Of a stretch of DNA of 64,000 bases, positions 55,178 through 63,911 are shown piece after piece. Origin of the DNA: Pseudomonas sp. CFBP 13711. Its GTDB lineage: Bacteria > Pseudomonadota > Gammaproteobacteria > Pseudomonadales > Pseudomonadaceae. Numbering within the stretch: position 1 is the first letter of the stretch; every line of letters begins with the position of its first letter. The translations under genes were made by a program, and so were the position numbers. The DNA lies in NCBI RefSeq assembly GCF_014842265.1, contig NZ_JACYVI010000001.1:186001-250000 (forward strand), given 5' to 3'. The notes beneath the pieces were generated by a model. That model saw only the letters and a program-made list of their open reading frames with translations, did not search any database and had not been told where the DNA came from.

Positions 55178-56108
55178 GTTGCGAGTGGGCGACCGGCAAT
55201 GGTCGGTGGCGCCTGCGGCCAATTTGCTGGATGCCCTCAACGACGCCGGATTGTCCGTCCCCTACAGCTGCCGCGCCGGCAGTTGCCACGCGTGCATGGT
55301 CCGTTGCGTCAGTGGTGATCCGGCGGATGCCGCGCCTGACGCGCTGGATGCCGACAAGCGCGCCCAGGGCTGGCGGCTGTCGTGCCAGTGCCGGGTGACG
55401 AGCGACCTGACCGTTGAAATCTTCGACCCCTTGCGCGATGGCTTGCCGTCGACAGTCGTGGGTGCTGACTGGCTGAGCCCGTCGGTGTTGCGCCTGCGAC
55501 TGAGCCCCGAACGCCCGTTGCGCTATCGCGTCGGCCAGCATCTGGTGCTGTGGACTGAAAGCGGCGTGGCGCGGCCTTATTCGTTGGCGAGCGTGCCGGG
55601 GCACGATCCCTTTCTGGAATTTCACATCGACTGCCAGCGTCCTGGCGCTTTCGCTGATATCGCTCGCACGCTGCAACCGGGCGATCCGATCCGCCTCGGC
55701 GAACTCCAGGGCGGTGCGCTGCGCTACGACCCCGACTGGCAGGACCGGCCGTTGTGGCTGCTGGCGGCAGGCACCGGATTGGCGCCGCTATGGGGTGTGC
55801 TGCGCGAGGCGTTGCGGCAGGGCCATCAGGGTGAGATTCGCCTGATACATCTGGCGCGCGAGCCTCAAGGGCATTATCTGGCGGAGGCTCTCGGCGAGCT
55901 GGCGATCCAGCATCCGAACCTGCACGTGGAGTCGATCGAGCTGGCGGACTTCTCGGCCGTGCTGAGTGGGTTGCGCGTGACGTCTCGTCAGACCATTGCG
56001 CTGGTGTGCGGGTCGCCTGCCAGCGTCGAGGCGTTCTCGAAGCGGTTGTTCATTGCCGGATTGCCCCGTGGTCAGTTACTGGCGGACGTATTTGTGGAGA
56101 AGGGCTGA
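55170..56108 (+). CDS. 2Fe-2S ferredoxin / FAD-NAD(P) reductase
   Basis: A 312-residue electron-transfer protein. Residues about 1–90 are a plant-type ferredoxin with CRAGSCHACMVR (CX4CX2C) and a fourth Cys in LSCQC. Then an FAD-binding barrel (RPYSLASVPGHDP) and a NAD(P) domain (LLAAGTGLAPLWGVLREAL). Such chains feed oxygenases or reductive enzymes. The partner is unknown. Its start overlaps the GGDEF gene by 8 bp. Confidence 0.87.
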   Translation: MPELRVGDRQWSVAPAANLLDALNDAGLSVPYSCRAGSCHACMVRCVSGDPADAAPDALDADKRAQGWRLSCQCRVTSDLTVEIFDPLRDGLPSTVVGADWLSPSVLRLRLSPERPLRYRVGQHLVLWTESGVARPYSLASVPGHDPFLEFHIDCQRPGAFADIARTLQPGDPIRLGELQGGALRYDPDWQDRPLWLLAAGTGLAPLWGVLREALRQGHQGEIRLIHLAREPQGHYLAEALGELAIQHPNLHVESIELADFSAVLSGLRVTSRQTIALVCGSPASVEAFSKRLFIAGLPRGQLLADVFVEKG

Positions 56109-56130
56109 CAGTCCATGGGTTCAAAGACAT

Positions 56131-56167
56131 AAAAAAGCCCCGCACTCTCACGAGGCGGGGCTTTTTG
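56131..56167. terminator. Bidirectional terminator between the reductase and pykA
   Basis: AAAAAAGCCCCGC / GCGGGGCTTTTT stem with a loop of about 12 bases. Confidence 0.92.
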
Positions 56168-56182
56168 GTGCGGCGGTGTCGC

Positions 56183-57634
56183 TTAAACCATTGGGTCGCC
56201 GACGTGCAGGATCTTCATGCCGTTGGTGCCGCCGATGGTGTGGTAGCTGTCGCCTTTGGTCAGGATGACCCAGTCGCCTTGCTCGACCAGACCGCGTTTG
56301 ACCAATTCGTCCACAGCCGACTGGCTGACCTGACCGGCCGGCAGTGCCGCCGGGTCGAACGGAATGGTGTAAACGCCACGGAACATCGCCGCGCGCGCCT
56401 GGGTGCCGCGGTGCGGTGAGAACGCGTAGATCGGCACCGAGGAGCGAATACGCGACATGATCAGCGGGGTGTAGCCGCTTTCGGTCAACGCGATGATCGC
56501 TTTCACGCCAGGGAAGTGGTTGGCGGTGTACATGGCCGCCAGCGCGATGCTCTCGTCACAACGGGTGAACGAGTGACCGACGCGGTGGCTGGACGTCTTG
56601 CCGGTCGGATGACGCTCGGCGCCGACGCAAATACGCGCCATCGCTTCTACGGCTTCGACCGGATACGAACCGGCGGCACTTTCAGCGGACAGCATCACGG
56701 CGTCGGTGTAGTCGAGCACGGCGTTGGCCACGTCGGACACTTCGGCGCGGGTTGGCATCGGGCTGGAAATCATCGATTCCATCATCTGCGTGGCAACGAT
56801 CACCGCCTTGTTGTGGCGACGTGCGTGCAGGATGATTTTCTTCTGGACGCCCACAAGCTCCGCGTCGCCGATTTCCACGCCCAGGTCGCCACGGGCAACC
56901 ATGACCGCGTCACTGGCGCGGATCAGCGCATCAAGGGTTTCGTCGTCGGCAACGGCTTCGGCGCGTTCGATCTTCGCCACCAGCCAGGCCGTGCCGCCGG
57001 ATTCGTCACGCAGCTTGCGTGCGTATTCCATGTCGGCCGCATCCCGCGGGAACGAAACGGCCAGGTAATCCAGGTCCATTTCGGCAGCGAGCTTGATGTC
57101 CTGCTTGTCTTTCTCGGTCAGCGCCGGAGCCGTGAGACCGCCGCCGCGACGGTTGATGCCTTTGTGATCCGACAGCGGGCCGCCGATGGTCACGGTGCAA
57201 TGCAGTGCGTCGGCGGTTTGCGTGTCAACGCGCATGACCACGCGTCCATCGTCCAGCAGCAGCTCGTCGCCGACGCCGCAGTCCTTGACCAGATCGGGGT
57301 AATCGATACCGACGATATCCTGGTTGCCGTCGGTCAGAGGATGGCTGGTGGAGAAGATGAACTTGTCACCTACCTTCAGCTCGATCTTCTTGTTGACGAA
57401 TTTGGCGATGCGGATTTTCGGGCCTTGAAGGTCACCCAGCAACGCGACGAACCGGCCGTTCTTGGCGGCGATGTCGCGGATCAGCTTCGCGCGAGCCTTG
57501 TGCTCGTCGGGCGTACCGTGGGAGAAGTTCAGGCGGGCGACGTCCAGGCCAGCAAGAATCAGCTTCTCGATGACTTCTGGCGAATTACTGGCAGGGCCCA
57601 GTGTGGCTACGATTTTGGTGCGGCGAACGGTCAT
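56183..57634 (-). CDS. pykA: Pyruvate kinase
   Basis: A 483-residue glycolytic enzyme converting PEP and ADP to pyruvate and ATP. RTKIVATLGPAS (N-terminus), GDLQGPKIRIAKF, the metal-binding WLVAKIERAEAV, and MVARGDLGVEIG are all present, as is the B domain. The ATG at 57634 follows AAGGAG; the frame starts two codons earlier. Length and context (fumarase, cyclase, reductase nearby) match P. aeruginosa pykA. Confidence 0.96.
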   Translation of the reverse strand: MTVRRTKIVATLGPASNSPEVIEKLILAGLDVARLNFSHGTPDEHKARAKLIRDIAAKNGRFVALLGDLQGPKIRIAKFVNKKIELKVGDKFIFSTSHPLTDGNQDIVGIDYPDLVKDCGVGDELLLDDGRVVMRVDTQTADALHCTVTIGGPLSDHKGINRRGGGLTAPALTEKDKQDIKLAAEMDLDYLAVSFPRDAADMEYARKLRDESGGTAWLVAKIERAEAVADDETLDALIRASDAVMVARGDLGVEIGDAELVGVQKKIILHARRHNKAVIVATQMMESMISSPMPTRAEVSDVANAVLDYTDAVMLSAESAAGSYPVEAVEAMARICVGAERHPTGKTSSHRVGHSFTRCDESIALAAMYTANHFPGVKAIIALTESGYTPLIMSRIRSSVPIYAFSPHRGTQARAAMFRGVYTIPFDPAALPAGQVSQSAVDELVKRGLVEQGDWVILTKGDSYHTIGGTNGMKILHVGDPMV

Positions 57635-57813
57635 GCACAAACTCCTTAAATGAAGCGCAGCGAGAGGCTACTACTGTATTGCTCTGTAGTCATTGTTCCT
57701 TTGCACTACCTGCCCCCCGGATCGCTGGGCAATCGGCAGGTCGGCGGCCGTCAAATCGACCTTGAAGAAATCCCGGAATACGCCGATACAAGGGCTGAGC
57801 ACAGGAGACTCTC

Positions 57814-58185
57814 ATGCGAATCGTGATGATATTAGTGGCGCTGCTTGCCTTGGGTGGCTGCACCCGCTGGGCAATGAACAGCCATTTGAACAACGCCAAC
57901 CGCGCCTACGCACAGGGCGACTGTGACGCGGTGATGTACAACCTGTCGAAAGTCGATCGCGAGAGCCGTTCGCGTCGCTATGTCCAGCCCGAAGTGTCGA
58001 TGTTGCGTGGCCAGTGCCTGGAACGCCAGAAGTTCTACATGGATGCCGTGCAGACCTACCAGTACATCATCACCCAGTTCCCGGAAAGCGAGTACGCGTT
58101 CCGCGCCAAGGCCCGTCTGGACACCCTGCATCAGTTGGGGCATGACAACCTCGCGCCGCCTGCCACACCGCGTGCTTCACGCTAG
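57814..58185 (+). CDS. Tetratricopeptide-type lipoprotein
   Basis: A 123-residue lipoprotein (lipobox LALGGC, Cys16). The mature part has two helix pairs of TPR style (ANRAYAQGDCDAVMYNLSKV and QKFYMDAVQTYQYIITQFPE, with AFRAKARLDTL following). No enzyme motif. AGGAGA precedes the ATG by 6 bases. Function unknown; related proteins act in envelope assembly or secretion. Confidence 0.83.
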   Translation: MRIVMILVALLALGGCTRWAMNSHLNNANRAYAQGDCDAVMYNLSKVDRESRSRRYVQPEVSMLRGQCLERQKFYMDAVQTYQYIITQFPESEYAFRAKARLDTLHQLGHDNLAPPATPRASR

Positions 58186-58291
58186 TTACACCCGACTGGA
58201 TATACGGTCGCGTTTTCGGGTGGATATCGCGAAAACCTGAGCTAGGCTGCGATGAGTAGGGACCTAAGTGTTTTGACGAAGGCGGCAGCGC

Positions 58292-58351
58292 CACTGATCC
58301 GAAAGCAGGGTGATAAGCGGGGTTATCGCTGATCGGCCGCTCGGATCAGTG
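58292..58351. other. Structured 60-nt element upstream of the PilZ gene
   Basis: A perfect 11-bp stem CACTGATCCGA / TCGGATCAGTG encloses alternative hairpins (GATAA / TTATC, and AGCG pairing with either of two CGCT). It is followed by ACTTTTG. It lies in the 313-bp gap between 58186 and 58498. It could be a terminator for the upstream lipoprotein or a regulatory leader for the PilZ gene. Confidence 0.5.
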
Positions 58352-58498
58352 ACTTTTGCCAGTGCCGAATGAGTCAGATGTCGTCATCGGTTTTTCAACT
58401 GATGGATTCTGGCGTCACGGGTCTGGCAGTTCCGTGCAACCGAATCCCAAAGCACTAGCGCGGCCATGCTCAATGGTCATCTCAGGGCGAGTGTCCGA

Positions 58499-58858
58499 AT
58501 GCTTAATGAAAGACGAATCGAACGTCACCAACTGCCTTACTACCTGCAAGTGTTCAACCGGTATACCGATAAACCGTTGGGTTGCCTGGGTAACGTGTCT
58601 GAGCAAGGCCTGATGCTGATCAGCGATCTGCCCATTCTGGTGGGGGCTGATTTTCAGCTGCGCCTGAAGGTGCCCGACGGCAAGAACGGCCTGTACAACA
58701 TCGATATCGACGCCAGCTGCCTGTGGTGTCATGAAGACGAGACCCCACGCGTGTTCGATTCCGGCTTCCGCCTGCAAGCGGCGCCGGCGGAATACTTTGT
58801 CCTCATTCAGGCCTTGCAGCACTACTTCAGTTTCTATCCGCTGGAGGCGTCCGCCTGA
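58499..58858 (+). CDS. PilZ-domain protein
   Basis: A 119-residue single-domain PilZ protein. The cyclic di-GMP-binding signatures RxxxR (Arg5–Arg9 in NERRIERHQLP) and (D/N)xSxxG (NVSEQG) are present, the second with Asn in place of Asp. It probably binds cyclic di-GMP and regulates a partner. The ATG at 58499 follows AGGGCGAG; an upstream ATG at 58466 has no RBS. Confidence 0.88.
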   Translation: MLNERRIERHQLPYYLQVFNRYTDKPLGCLGNVSEQGLMLISDLPILVGADFQLRLKVPDGKNGLYNIDIDASCLWCHEDETPRVFDSGFRLQAAPAEYFVLIQALQHYFSFYPLEASA

Positions 58859-58869
58859 AGGCAGGCGCC

Positions 58870-60225
58870 CTACAAAGCCCCGGCCTTTTTCCAGCTCATG
58901 TATCGGCTGACCAACTCCGGCCCCAACTCACTGGGGCGCACATCCAGCACAGGGATGCCATGGGCGACCAAACGCTCATGCAGCCCGCTGCGTGCGTTGA
59001 GCAGATCGACCGTCCCACAATAGTCCACAGCCTCTTGCCAGGTCTGCACCGGCGCTTGACGCAGATCGTCGAGGACGGCCTCGCGCAGACTGGCGATCAG
59101 CACGCGATGATGTCGACTCAGCTGTTTGACCGCTTCCAGTAGCTGCTCGTCATCCTCGTCCCGCAAGTTGGTGATCAACACCACCAACGCCCGGCGTTTC
59201 TGCCGCACGAGGATATTTCGCATTGCTACCGCGTAATCGGCGGGGCGCTGGGTCGCGTTAACGTTGTAGAGGTGATTCAACAGCACGTTCAACTGGCCAG
59301 CGCCTTTGACGGGGGGCAGGTGCCGGTCCTGTTCGCCCGCGAAGGTTGAAAGACCGACCGCGTCGCCCTGACGCAACGCCACGTAGCTCAGCAGCAGGCA
59401 GGCGTTCAGCCCATGGTCGAAATGCGTCAGCTCCCCGTCCTGGCTGCGCATGCGTCTGCCGCAGTCGAGCATGAACAGGATTTGCTGATCGCGCTCATCC
59501 TGATATTCCCGCGCAATGGGCGCGCGATGCCGGGCCGTGGCCTTCCAGTCGATCTGACGCAGGCTGTCGCCTTCACGAAATTCGCGCAGCTGATGAAATT
59601 CCCGGCCCAGCCCCCGGCGCGGCTGTTGGCGGATGCCGATCTGCCTGAGCCAGTTCTCGACGCCCAGCAATTGCCCGTTGTGCAAACGGGCGAAATCCGG
59701 GTACACCCGGACAGCGTCATGGGTGGGCACATAACGTCGGGATGACCACAGGCGCAGCGGGCTGCGGATAAGGATCTCGGTCCGTTCGAAGGTGAAATCC
59801 CCGCGACTGGCCGGACGCAGCCGATAGGTCAGCTGGGCGGTGCGCTGTGGGCGCAGCACGACGTCCTGGGGCAGATTCTCGGTGTCGTAGCGGGCATCCG
59901 GCTCCGAAGGCCCATGATCAAAAAGGGTTAAGGAAAGCGCGCGAGGTGAATCGTGTTCCAGCTCGACCCGCACCTCGCTCCAGCGTCCCATCCCCAGGCT
60001 GCCGGCCAGGTGCCGCTTGGCCCGAGGGGAGGGCAGACGCCACAGCCACGCGGCATCCAACGCAGCGACGGCAGTCATCACACACAGCAGGGTCCAGAAA
60101 AAGCCGTCCAGCCGGGCAGCCGGGCCGCGGCCCAATGCCTGCAGAATGCCGAGCAGCACCGAGACGCCGAGGAGGACGGCCAGCCACCAGAGCATGCGTG
60201 TCGACGGCTTGAGCAGTTGCTTCAT
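58870..60225 (-). CDS. DUF58-domain protein of the MoxR operon
   Basis: A 451-residue protein with two N-terminal TM helices (about 12–30 and 40–62). The DUF58 signature HQLREFREGDSLRQIDWKA is present, followed by a von Willebrand A-like region (QILFMLDCGRRMRSQDG). It pairs with MoxR ATPases in a chaperone-like system whose substrates are unknown. Its start overlaps the MoxR stop by 4 bp. It is the last gene here of a longer operon. Confidence 0.9.
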   Translation of the reverse strand: MKQLLKPSTRMLWWLAVLLGVSVLLGILQALGRGPAARLDGFFWTLLCVMTAVAALDAAWLWRLPSPRAKRHLAGSLGMGRWSEVRVELEHDSPRALSLTLFDHGPSEPDARYDTENLPQDVVLRPQRTAQLTYRLRPASRGDFTFERTEILIRSPLRLWSSRRYVPTHDAVRVYPDFARLHNGQLLGVENWLRQIGIRQQPRRGLGREFHQLREFREGDSLRQIDWKATARHRAPIAREYQDERDQQILFMLDCGRRMRSQDGELTHFDHGLNACLLLSYVALRQGDAVGLSTFAGEQDRHLPPVKGAGQLNVLLNHLYNVNATQRPADYAVAMRNILVRQKRRALVVLITNLRDEDDEQLLEAVKQLSRHHRVLIASLREAVLDDLRQAPVQTWQEAVDYCGTVDLLNARSGLHERLVAHGIPVLDVRPSELGPELVSRYMSWKKAGAL

Positions 60226-61343
60226 CGACGCGGCGCCGCCACCTGATCCAGCAATTGCTTGAGCACGTGATCCACTGACAAGCCTTCGATGTCCAGCTCC
60301 GGCGCTAGCCTCACTCGATGACGCAGCACCGCCAGCGCGCAGCCTTTGACGTCGTCAGGTACGACGAACTCGCCGCCACGCAACAGCGCCCGTGCGCGCG
60401 CTCCCCGAATCAGTGCGATGGACGCCCGCGGCCCTGCGCCGAGTGTCAGGCCCGGCCACGTGCGAGTGGTGCGAGCCAGCCGCACGGCGTAATCGAGGAC
60501 CTGTTCATCCACCGGCAGATCGCCGGCGATGCGTTGCAGCGCCAGCACATCTTTTGCCTGCATCAAGGTGCGAAGGGGCTGGACATCGAGCATGTCGGAG
60601 CGCGTCGAGCGGGTGACCTGGCGGACCATCTCCAGCTCCTGATCGGCCTGGGGATAATCCATGCGGACCTTGAGCATGAAGCGGTCGAGCTCGGCTTCGG
60701 GCAGCGGGTAAGTGCCTTCCTGCTCGATCGGGTTCTGCGTCGCCAGCACCATGAAGGGTTGCGGCACCGGCAGCGCGCGGCCTTCCAGTGTGACCTGACG
60801 TTCCTGCATCGCCTCTAGCAGCGCGGCCTGGGTCTTGGCTGGGGCGCGGTTGATCTCGTCCGCGAGCAGCAGATGGGTGAACAGCGGCCCTTTGCGCAGC
60901 TTGAACTGCTCGCTCTGCATGTCGTACACGGCATGGCCGGTCACGTCGCTGGGCATCAGATCAGGGGTGAACTGAATGCGCGCAAACTCGCCGCCGAAAC
61001 ACCGGGCCAGCGCCCGCACCAGCAGCGTCTTGCCCAGCCCCGGCACGCCTTCGAGCAACACATGACCGCCGCCAATCAGCGCGGTCAATACATCATCGAT
61101 GACGGCGTCCTGGCCGATGACTGCTTTTTGCAACTCATGCCGCACCGCTTGGGCCAGATGAATCGCGCGCTGGCGCTGCTGCGCCGGATGGCTGGCCGAA
61201 GCGGTGGCCGGCTCGGTGTGTTTGTGGTCCACGGCTGCGGTTTCAGGGATGGGGAGGTGATTAGACGCGTGGCTTGGCTCGGTCGGTTGATCGCTCGCAT
61301 GCTCGGGCGTTTTGCTAATGTTCAAGTCCGTTTTATCGTCCAT
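60222..61343 (-). CDS. MoxR-family AAA+ ATPase
   Basis: A 373-residue AAA+ protein. Walker A is GVPGLGKTLLVRALA, Walker B is LLLADEINRAP, and the sensor regions follow (ATQNPIEQEGTYPLPEAELD). A polar, low-complexity N-terminus of about 70 residues precedes the domain. Starts at 61343 or 61385 are both possible. MoxR ATPases act with DUF58/VWA proteins on envelope or metal-insertion processes. Upstream on the same strand the DUF4350 gene is separated from it by an oppositely oriented toxin–antitoxin pair. Confidence 0.88.
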   Translation of the reverse strand: MDDKTDLNISKTPEHASDQPTEPSHASNHLPIPETAAVDHKHTEPATASASHPAQQRQRAIHLAQAVRHELQKAVIGQDAVIDDVLTALIGGGHVLLEGVPGLGKTLLVRALARCFGGEFARIQFTPDLMPSDVTGHAVYDMQSEQFKLRKGPLFTHLLLADEINRAPAKTQAALLEAMQERQVTLEGRALPVPQPFMVLATQNPIEQEGTYPLPEAELDRFMLKVRMDYPQADQELEMVRQVTRSTRSDMLDVQPLRTLMQAKDVLALQRIAGDLPVDEQVLDYAVRLARTTRTWPGLTLGAGPRASIALIRGARARALLRGGEFVVPDDVKGCALAVLRHRVRLAPELDIEGLSVDHVLKQLLDQVAAPRR

Positions 61344-61639
61344 AAATCGAGTGCTTACCTGATTTGACTTCGGGGATTTTGCCATTGCACCGCTGAACGA
61401 GCTGCCTGGCTCGCCGCATCATGCGAATATATCGAGCCTCAAAGGTCAGAGGCGGTGGTGCGTCGAGGTTTGACAGGAAAAAGCCGAATCCATATGTGTC
61501 CGATCTTGAGTGTATGTCGAGAACCCTGAGAGGACCCAGTCGGATCCTGTGACACAACACAGTCAAGATTGGTGGCCCCAGTTGGGCTAGAATCCCGACG
61601 AAGCTGCTTACCGAATGAAACTGAATGCCGGAGAACATC

Positions 61640-61903
61640 ATGGCTGAGGTCGACGTGAAAAAACTGTCTGAAGAAGACATGCTGAACCTTGAGGACAAAA
61701 TCCCTGTATTGGCTGCAAGCGCGACCCTCTCGGCATACTACCGGGCGCTGTCGTCGGGGCTGACTGTGTACCGCATCCAGGGCTCCAATATGGTTGAAGC
61801 CAAAGCTGACGGCTCGGTGCGGGTGATCGCCCCAGCCAAGCCTCGTACCAAGGTCCTGTTAGGCAAGGTGCACAAGGTTCGCCGGCTGAAAGCCAGTGCC
61901 TAG
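61640..61903 (+). CDS. Antitoxin-like protein preceding the zeta-type toxin
   Basis: An 87-residue protein, unrecognised by domain. It is short, begins EVDVKKLSEEDMLNLEDK and ends with a basic stretch (AKPRTKVLLGKVHKVRRLKA). Its stop overlaps the start of the P-loop gene by 8 bp, the arrangement of a toxin–antitoxin operon. The GGAG site lies six bases upstream of the ATG at 61640. I infer an antitoxin role from position only. The 296-bp region before it, to the moxR start, must hold divergent promoters. Confidence 0.7.
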   Translation: MAEVDVKKLSEEDMLNLEDKIPVLAASATLSAYYRALSSGLTVYRIQGSNMVEAKADGSVRVIAPAKPRTKVLLGKVHKVRRLKASA

Positions 61904-62633
61904 GGCGCGCTGCTGGGCGGGGCCTAATGGCAGCGGCAAATCCACGATGAAAGGCTTTGTTCCGGCGAACCTCATTGGTATCTACGTGAACGCCGATGAC
62001 ATCGAACACGATGTCAAAGCGACCGGCTTTCTGGACCTCTCCATCTACAAAATTCACACCACGCCCCAAATATTGCATTCATTTATCGACCAGCATTCGC
62101 TGCTCGTCAGATTCAACAGGCAGGTACAGGCGAAGTTGATCGGTCTGGATGGCGACCGCATTGATTTCACGCGCGTACCCATGGATTCCTATTTCGCCTC
62201 GGCAATTGCCGATTTTATTCGACATCAGTTACTGGAGCTTGGCGAAAATTTCACCTTTGAAACGGTGATGTCCAGCCCTGACAAAGTCGAGTTTCTGGAG
62301 CTGGCGCAGCGCAAGGGCTATCGCACATACCTCTATTACGTTTCCACCGACTCTGTGGACATCAATATTCAACGGGTAGCCAACCGGGTTGCGGAGGGTG
62401 GGCACAACGTACCCGAAGACAAAATCCGCAAGCGCTACAAGGGCTCCCTTGATTTACTTCCTGCCGCAGTCGAGGCGACCCATCGTGCTTACATTTTCGA
62501 TAACTCGGAGGCCGAGGCTGTCTTGCTTGCAGAAGTCACCGACGGCACCGATTTCGAATTCCGGTTCGAGAACTTGCCCGATTGGTTCGTCGAGAACTAT
62601 GTCGACAAAGTTCTGGGCGCAGCCGAAGACTGA
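61896..62633 (+). CDS. Zeta-toxin-family kinase
   Basis: A 245-residue P-loop protein. Walker A is AGPNGSGKST (residues about 8–17), VNADDIEHD matches the zeta IxADxI region, and the C-terminal half has RVANRVAEGGHNVPEDKIRKR and later DLLPAAVEATHRAYIFDNS, also zeta-like. Zeta toxins phosphorylate UDP-N-acetylglucosamine or related nucleotides and arrest growth. The GTG start overlaps the antitoxin stop; the first strand before the P-loop is very short. Base composition is AT-richer than the flanking genes, suggesting transfer. Confidence 0.8.
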   Translation: MPRARCWAGPNGSGKSTMKGFVPANLIGIYVNADDIEHDVKATGFLDLSIYKIHTTPQILHSFIDQHSLLVRFNRQVQAKLIGLDGDRIDFTRVPMDSYFASAIADFIRHQLLELGENFTFETVMSSPDKVEFLELAQRKGYRTYLYYVSTDSVDINIQRVANRVAEGGHNVPEDKIRKRYKGSLDLLPAAVEATHRAYIFDNSEAEAVLLAEVTDGTDFEFRFENLPDWFVENYVDKVLGAAED

Positions 62634-62684
62634 TTCGGTATTACCACTTGCCAGCGCAGCGATATGACGCTGCGAATTGTCCGC

Positions 62685-63911
62685 TTACGCATTCAAGGCA
62701 TTCCTGAGGGTTTGCAGGTACGCAACCTGACGGGTGAACTCGCTGCTGGACAAGCGCTGCTCCGGCCGCGGACGCAACGCCTGGCCGATGTGGCTGGTGG
62801 ACTGACGCGTCATGCGCGCCAGCGTTTGCCATTGTTCGGTGACGGCCAGGGTCTCGAAGCCCGGATGCCGTTGCCGGGCGCGACGCAGGATGTCTTGCTG
62901 CAAGGCGCGCAACGCGCCGTGCTCGCCTTCGCGGCGGAGCATGAAGTCGGCGCTTGCACGCAGGTGTTCGCTGAGCTGACGACGGCCGCGCGCAAGGATC
63001 GGCAACATCGGGCCATGGCGCATGCCTGCATGCCACAGCGTGGCAACGAGGCACAGTGCCAGGGCGAGCAGCGCCTGGGGGAAGTATTTCCAGAGCAGCC
63101 CGAACAGGTTGTCGTGTTCAGTGCGCAGCACCATCGTGACGGTGCTGTCCTGGCTCAGATACCAGAGCAGCCAGGCATTATCGTATTCGCCGATGGCCTG
63201 TGTTTTCCACAGGTCGGCGTCGGTGACAACCGTGATTAATCCAGAGCCGTACACCATTTGCAGCAGGTGCGTGGCGTCAGCGCTGTTGGCCCATGACTGC
63301 GCATGGTCCTCGGGGTCATCCAGATGGAAGGCCGGGTCGAAGCTCATGTAGGCCGGGTCGTTTTCGTTTTGCACGAACAGCCGGGTCAGCTCGGGCCACG
63401 GTGTTTCCGGGCCTTGAATGTCCGGCGTGCTCAACGGGATGACCGGCTTGAGTTGTTCGCGCTGGCGTTCGCGGTCCTGCTCTTGCAGGTCTTGGGTGAG
63501 GAATTGGTGAATCTGCAGTTGATCCAGCAACAGGTCGCCGCTGCTTCCCTTGGTCGGGTCCCACAGCTGTTCGGCAACAAAGAGAAGACGGCCGCCTGAT
63601 CGGGTCCAGGCCAGCAAGCGCTTGACCTCGGACGGCGTCATCCTTTCGCGGAAATCCAGCAGCATGAGCGTTTGCGGCTGGTCGCGGATGTCAGGGAGAG
63701 CGGTAAGCGTTTCAGCGGTTTTCACCTGAATGTTTCGCTGACGCAGGAACGTCTGCGCGGCGAGGTAAGGGTTGGCCAGCGCTTCAGGCGAGGGTCCCTG
63801 GTCGACGGTTTCCTGATAACGCTCGAGCCGCTTCAGCGCGGGCACGCTGGCGATGACGAGGCTCACCAGCATCAACGCGGCGACCAGCCCGATGATCCAG
63901 CGCCGGCTCAT
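62685..63911 (-). CDS. DUF4350-domain membrane protein
   Basis: A 408-residue protein with a TM helix at the N-terminus (IIGLVAALMLVSLVIASV) and another near residues 270–290 (FPQALLALALCLVATLW). The extracytoplasmic part has a Rossmann-like TLMLLDFRERMTPSEVKRL and GGRLLFVAEQLW. The family is unnamed functionally but accompanies MoxR/DUF58 genes. Start 63911 (MSRRWI) overlaps the upstream stop by 4 bp; an alternative is 63953. Confidence 0.85.
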   Translation of the reverse strand: MSRRWIIGLVAALMLVSLVIASVPALKRLERYQETVDQGPSPEALANPYLAAQTFLRQRNIQVKTAETLTALPDIRDQPQTLMLLDFRERMTPSEVKRLLAWTRSGGRLLFVAEQLWDPTKGSSGDLLLDQLQIHQFLTQDLQEQDRERQREQLKPVIPLSTPDIQGPETPWPELTRLFVQNENDPAYMSFDPAFHLDDPEDHAQSWANSADATHLLQMVYGSGLITVVTDADLWKTQAIGEYDNAWLLWYLSQDSTVTMVLRTEHDNLFGLLWKYFPQALLALALCLVATLWHAGMRHGPMLPILARGRRQLSEHLRASADFMLRREGEHGALRALQQDILRRARQRHPGFETLAVTEQWQTLARMTRQSTSHIGQALRPRPEQRLSSSEFTRQVAYLQTLRNALNA

